Below are positions 5,657 through 8,756 of a stretch of DNA of 8,756 nt, in pieces. Origin of the DNA: an uncultured Verrucomicrobiota bacterium (GTDB lineage Bacteria > Verrucomicrobiota > Verrucomicrobiae > Opitutales > Opitutaceae). The DNA is taken from the NCBI GenBank assembly GCA_946481225.1, contig CAMLNJ010000095.1:1-8756 (forward strand), read 5' to 3'. Position 1 is the stretch's first letter. Every line of letters starts with the position of its first letter. The notes below the pieces were generated by a model. The model saw nothing but the letters and a program-made list of their open reading frames with translations, ran no database searches and was not told the origin of the DNA. Both the position numbers and the translations under genes were made by a program.

Positions 5657-7582
5657 TCAGAGATCCGCCGGCCAGATCCGATACGCGATGCGATGAAAAG
5701 TGGTCGGGCTCTGCCAGGAACCCACGCCGAGGCCTATCTCCGGACGCACCTGCCACAGCGGTGGTATCCGCAAATTTTGGCCGCCGAGCTCCCAAGCCAT
5801 GCGGGGCTCGCCGTCCCACGAGGCCGAGACCTTGCTTCCCCTCACCTCCAGGATCAGGCGATGTTTCTGGCCGTTCTCCAGCCGCGTGGGAAAAAATCGG
5901 CCCATTTTGCGCATATCCCGGCCATCGATCATCTGCAGCCCCGCGATACCCAAGTCCCAGGCGTCGACCTCGAAGGCGCCGACCCCGGACAAGGTCGGCA
6001 AAAACACCGCGACCGAGTTTCGCCCTCCATTTCGGGTGAACTCCACCGCGATGTCGTAGTTGATCGCGAGCCGCACCGGCAGCGCGAGCGCGCAACGCTC
6101 CTCCCCGGAGACCAATTCGCCTCGCACCATGCGCCACTCGCCCACGATGGCGTCGCTCGCCGGCTTCACGTCGGGCAAGATCCACGTCCATGGGACGACC
6201 ACGGGCTCCGGCTTGGGCTCCGCGGCCGGAGCCGTGCGCGCCTCGTTCGCCGCGGCGGGTCCGGGCGCCGGCCCGAGCGGATCGGAGGGCATGGTCGGCG
6301 CGGGCTGGGGAACGGAAACCGGCGGCTCCCAAGTCGCCGGAGAAGGCTCCGGCGGCGGAGTGGCCGGTTCGAGCGCCGCGGCGGCCTCGGCGGCGGCGCG
6401 CGCCGCGCGGGCGGCGTCGGCCGCGGCCAGCGCCTCGGCGCGCTCCCGCCGCGCCTCGAGCAGGCGGAGCTCCGTGACCACCGCCGCCGAACGCGCCGCC
6501 ACTGCGGCCGCCTCGCGTTCCGCGCGGATGATCTCCGAACGCGCCCAGACCAGCGCCAGACACACCAGCGTCACGCCGAGCACGATCAGACGGCGCTGCC
6601 GGCGGCGCTGCGGCGCGCGGCACGCGTGCTCGAAAAGCCGCGCAAACTCCGCGCCGCTTTTGGGACGCCGCACCGGATCCGTCGCCATCGCGGCGTCGAG
6701 AAACCCGTCCACCTCGGCCGGCACGCGCGCGATCCGGGACGGGCGGGCGTAGGCGCCGCGTGGCACCCGCCCGGTCAACATCTGGTAAGTCATCACGCCC
6801 AGCGCATAGATGTCGGCCGCAGCGGAAACCTTGCCCGCGGATTCCATCTGCTCGGGCGCCATATACTCGAAGGTGCCGAAAACGGCGCCCGTGACCGTGA
6901 GCCCGGCCGTGAATCCGCCCCCGGCCGCGTGTGCCAAGCCAAAGTCGGACAAAGTCAGCCGCCCGTCGTCGAGCACCAGAACGTTGGCCGGTTTGAGATC
7001 ACGGTGGATGATTCCGCGCGCATGCGCCGCGTCGAGCGCCTCGGCGATTTGCCGGACCCAGGCGACCACCTTCAAAGGCGGATGGGCGCGGCCGTCGAGG
7101 AGCTTGGAAAGGTCTCCGCCGCCCGCCCATTCCGTCACCAGGTAAAGCGTGCCGTCGGGCAGCGCGCCAAAATCGTGGATGTGCAGGATGTTCGGGTGGT
7201 TCAACCCCGAGAGGATGCGGGCCTCCCGCTGGAAACGCTCGCGCGCCTCCGCGTCCGGCGTCGAGCTGGTGGGCAGAATCTTGACCGCGACCGTCCGGCC
7301 GAGCCGACACTGTTCCGCTTGATAGACGGCGCTCATGCCGCCGACCCCCGCCAGCGCCGCCACATGCAGTCCGGGGATCGAGTCGCTCAACGACGACGCC
7401 TCGGGCGCCCGCCAGCGTCCGCTCCCGGTGCCGCCCTGCGCCCCCCCGGCGCCCGTCCCCGCGCCCCCGGCATCGGCACGAGGGGCCTGGTCGGCCGGAG
7501 GACTCGCCGGCGGAAGATTGCCGACCGAAGGACGCGGCTCGCCGCCTTCGGGGGGCAAGGAAGAGTCGCCGCGGCCCGTCAT
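5657..7582 (-). CDS. Membrane Ser/Thr protein kinase (PknB/Hanks type) with C-terminal lectin-like sensor domain
   Basis: This 641-aa protein should phosphorylate Ser/Thr on cytoplasmic targets in response to a signal outside the membrane. Domains in order: a disordered Gly/Pro/Ala-rich N-terminus (1-65); a complete Hanks kinase domain (about 72-320) with Gly-loop AGVGGMSAVY (78-87), Lys101 in VAVKIL, helix-C Glu120, HRDLKPAN (193-200, catalytic D195), DFG (213-215) and MAPEQ (241-245); a basic stop-transfer stretch (325-331); one membrane helix (about 332-347); an Ala/Arg/Glu-rich probable coiled coil (350-404); a Pro-rich linker (405-465); and a roughly 165-residue beta-rich domain (476-641) resembling the concanavalin/LamG-like DUF1080 fold. 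Every catalytic residue is present, so it should be active. I chose the ATG at 7582 because it has the clearest ribosome-binding site in the window; the ATG at 7663 lacks one. It converges with the 107-aa gene and diverges from hemH. Its targets are unknown. Confidence 0.96.
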   Translation of the reverse strand: MTGRGDSSLPPEGGEPRPSVGNLPPASPPADQAPRADAGGAGTGAGGAQGGTGSGRWRAPEASSLSDSIPGLHVAALAGVGGMSAVYQAEQCRLGRTVAVKILPTSSTPDAEARERFQREARILSGLNHPNILHIHDFGALPDGTLYLVTEWAGGGDLSKLLDGRAHPPLKVVAWVRQIAEALDAAHARGIIHRDLKPANVLVLDDGRLTLSDFGLAHAAGGGFTAGLTVTGAVFGTFEYMAPEQMESAGKVSAAADIYALGVMTYQMLTGRVPRGAYARPSRIARVPAEVDGFLDAAMATDPVRRPKSGAEFARLFEHACRAPQRRRQRRLIVLGVTLVCLALVWARSEIIRAEREAAAVAARSAAVVTELRLLEARRERAEALAAADAARAARAAAEAAAALEPATPPPEPSPATWEPPVSVPQPAPTMPSDPLGPAPGPAAANEARTAPAAEPKPEPVVVPWTWILPDVKPASDAIVGEWRMVRGELVSGEERCALALPVRLAINYDIAVEFTRNGGRNSVAVFLPTLSGVGAFEVDAWDLGIAGLQMIDGRDMRKMGRFFPTRLENGQKHRLILEVRGSKVSASWDGEPRMAWELGGQNLRIPPLWQVRPEIGLGVGSWQSPTTFHRIAYRIWPADL

Positions 7583-7590
7583 CAAAGGAA

Positions 7591-7597
7591 CCTCCCC
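7591..7597 (-). promoter_or_regulatory. Ribosome-binding site of the kinase gene
   Basis: On the minus strand GGGGAGG lies 8 bases before the ATG at 7582, an ideal spacing. It fixes the kinase start at 7582 rather than at the in-frame ATG at 7663. It is the only clear Shine-Dalgarno sequence before any of the seven genes here. Confidence 0.75.
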
Positions 7598-7824
7598 GCG
7601 TGGAAACGGCGCGCCGTCCCATGAACGCGACCACGCGTCGGGCCGGCGAAGGGCAAAATCCACGCGGACTGCGATCGGGGTGTCATCGGTTGCGTGCCGA
7701 CAATTTGGATGTCTTCGATTTGCCGCCGCAAGTCCTCAAAGCGCTTTCGGCCCGATGCTCGCGAAGCTCTCCGCCTGCGCGCGCGCCCGCCGAAACGCCG
7801 CGGACCGGGCCCTTTGCGTCCCCC

Positions 7825-7856
7825 GTTTGACAAACCCCGCCCGCGTCCGCCCCATT
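7825..7856 (+). promoter_or_regulatory. Candidate hemH promoter
   Basis: A consensus -35 box, TTGACA (7827-7832), lies inside a short palindrome, GTTTG-A-CAAAC (7825-7835). An 18-base spacer leads to CCCATT (7851-7856), a poor -10. Transcription from it would begin only a few bases before the hemH ATG (7867). The good -35 and the palindrome are real in the sequence; use as a promoter or operator is inference. The rest of the 284-base divergent gap (7583-7866) shows no gene and no clear kinase promoter. Confidence 0.35.
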
Positions 7857-7866
7857 GGCCCCTTCC

Positions 7867-8756
7867 ATGTCCCAGCCCAAACGCGCCGTCCTGCTCGTCA
7901 ACCTCGGTTCGCCCGACTCCACCGACGTTCCCGATCTCCGCCGTTACCTCCGCGAGTTTCTCGGCGACGCGCGCGTCATCGACCTCAAGCCCCGCTGGCT
8001 GGCGAAGTTTTTGGTCAACTGCATCATCGTCCCGACCCGGGCGCCCAAATCGGCAAAGGCCTACCGCGAAATTTGGACGCCGGAGGGCTCCCCGCTCGTC
8101 GTCACCTCGATGAATGTGCAGCGAAAACTCGTCGCCGCGCTCGGGCCCGAGACGCCCGTTTTTCTCGCTATGCGCTACGGCACGCCGTCTATCCCGAGCG
8201 TGCTCCAGGCCATCGCCGCGGCCGGCGTCGAGGAGATCCTCCTCATCCCGCAATACCCCCACTACGCGATGTCTTCATGGGAGACCGTCGTCGTAAAAGT
8301 CCAGGAGGACGCGAAAGTCCACGCGCCGAAAATCAGGATCGCCTGCGCGCAGCCCTTCTACGAGGACGCCGACTACATCGAGGCGCTCCACGCCGTCTCC
8401 AAGCCCCATCTCGACGACAACCCGCACGACCACGTCCTGTTTTCCTACCACGGCATCCCCGAGCGCCACCTGCGCGTCGGCGACGCCTCCAAGGCCCACT
8501 GCACGATCGCGCGCGATTGCTGCAACAGCTGCTCCGCCGCCCATGCCATGTGCTACCGGGCCCAGATCACCAAGACCACCCAGGCCTTGGTGAAACGCGC
8601 CGGCATCCCCGACGGCAAATGGTCGATCTCCTTCCAGTCGCGCATCGCCGGCGAACCGTGGATCTCGCCCTACACGGACCACGTGCTCGAAGAACTGCCG
8701 AAGCAGGGAAAAAAGCGCCTGCTGATCATCACGCCCGCGTTCGTCACCGACTGTCT
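7867..8756 (+). CDS. hemH: Ferrochelatase, cut off by the window end
   Basis: Ferrochelatase inserts ferrous iron into a porphyrin in the last steps of haem synthesis. The 296 residues visible begin MSQPKRAVLLVNLGSPDS, the standard family start, and continue through FLGDARVIDL (31-40), SAKAYREIWTPEGSPL (62-77), MRYGTPSI (102-109), LIPQYPHYAMSSWET (126-140) and FSYHGIPERHL (192-202), where H195 is the conserved metal-site histidine. The frame runs open to the last base, ending AFVTDC, just before the segment that normally carries the catalytic Glu (DHLETLEEI in many homologues). Perhaps 30-50 residues are missing. An internal cysteine group (C212, C218, C219, C222, C229) is unlike the E. coli enzyme and resembles Bacteroidota-type proteins. 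There is no signal peptide; the enzyme should be soluble or peripheral on the inner membrane face. No Shine-Dalgarno sequence precedes the ATG. It is divergent from the kinase gene. Confidence 0.98.
   Translation, partial: MSQPKRAVLLVNLGSPDSTDVPDLRRYLREFLGDARVIDLKPRWLAKFLVNCIIVPTRAPKSAKAYREIWTPEGSPLVVTSMNVQRKLVAALGPETPVFLAMRYGTPSIPSVLQAIAAAGVEEILLIPQYPHYAMSSWETVVVKVQEDAKVHAPKIRIACAQPFYEDADYIEALHAVSKPHLDDNPHDHVLFSYHGIPERHLRVGDASKAHCTIARDCCNSCSAAHAMCYRAQITKTTQALVKRAGIPDGKWSISFQSRIAGEPWISPYTDHVLEELPKQGKKRLLIITPAFVTDC

Noticed and set aside
6360..6530. Repetitive GC-rich stretch considered as a DNA repeat
   Set aside because: It encodes the Ala/Arg/Glu-rich probable coiled coil of the kinase; the repetition is explained by protein composition and there is no fixed DNA unit.
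5148..6623. A 491-codon open frame on the minus strand
   Set aside because: It overlaps the kinase gene in another frame and runs antisense through the 107-aa gene. Composition is Arg/Gly/Ala with no motif.
5693..7624. A 643-codon open frame on the plus strand
   Set aside because: It is antisense to the whole kinase gene, is dominated by Arg, Gly and His, and has no family motif. The minus-strand frame has every kinase motif.
7582..8262. A 226-codon open frame on the minus strand opposite hemH
   Set aside because: It is antisense to hemH and its upstream gap; the plus-strand frame is an unmistakable ferrochelatase.
1..8756. Defence island, prophage, insertion sequence, CRISPR array or RNA gene
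   Set aside because: No transposase, integrase, nuclease or toxin-like gene, no regularly spaced repeats, and no tRNA or rRNA sequence could be recognised. The genes are mostly housekeeping.

Overview
The window is GC-rich chromosomal DNA holding seven protein genes, six of them complete, and no tRNA, rRNA, CRISPR array, transposase or phage gene that I could find. The GC content is high, most starts lack a Shine-Dalgarno sequence, and one kinase carries a lectin-like domain outside the membrane. The ferrochelatase also has an internal cysteine cluster of a kind I associate with Bacteroidota-like proteins. Together these suggest a GC-rich member of the Verrucomicrobiota, possibly the Opitutaceae. 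That placement is inference from gene character, not from a marker gene.

Layout from left to right: bases 1-53 are the region downstream of pheA and hold a small hairpin. Four genes follow on the minus strand and are transcribed right to left: gpmI (3469-5061), trmO/tsaA-like (2361-3047), scpB (1176-2174) and pheA (54-1142). scpB and pheA are 33 bases apart and probably co-transcribed. trmO is 186 bases upstream of scpB, with a strong inverted repeat between them. gpmI is separated from trmO by 421 non-coding bases packed with inverted repeats, including a perfect 13-bp palindrome. Diverging from gpmI is a small unrecognised plus-strand gene (5166-5489). It converges on a large membrane Ser/Thr protein kinase gene on the minus strand (5657-7582). 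Diverging from the kinase is hemH (7867 to the window edge), cut off just before its second catalytic segment.

Most of the genes are housekeeping: phenylalanine synthesis (PheA), chromosome condensation (ScpB), tRNA t6A modification (TrmO), glycolysis (GpmI) and haem synthesis (HemH). The likely lineage-specific parts are the kinase with its C-terminal beta-sandwich sensor, the small hypothetical protein, the long acidic additions in ScpB, and the palindrome cluster between gpmI and trmO. I see no defence system, biosynthetic cluster or mobile island. The points most worth following are the palindrome cluster, the kinase's sensor domain, the ScpB insertions, the HemH cysteines and the pyrimidine-rich leaders without Shine-Dalgarno sequences.
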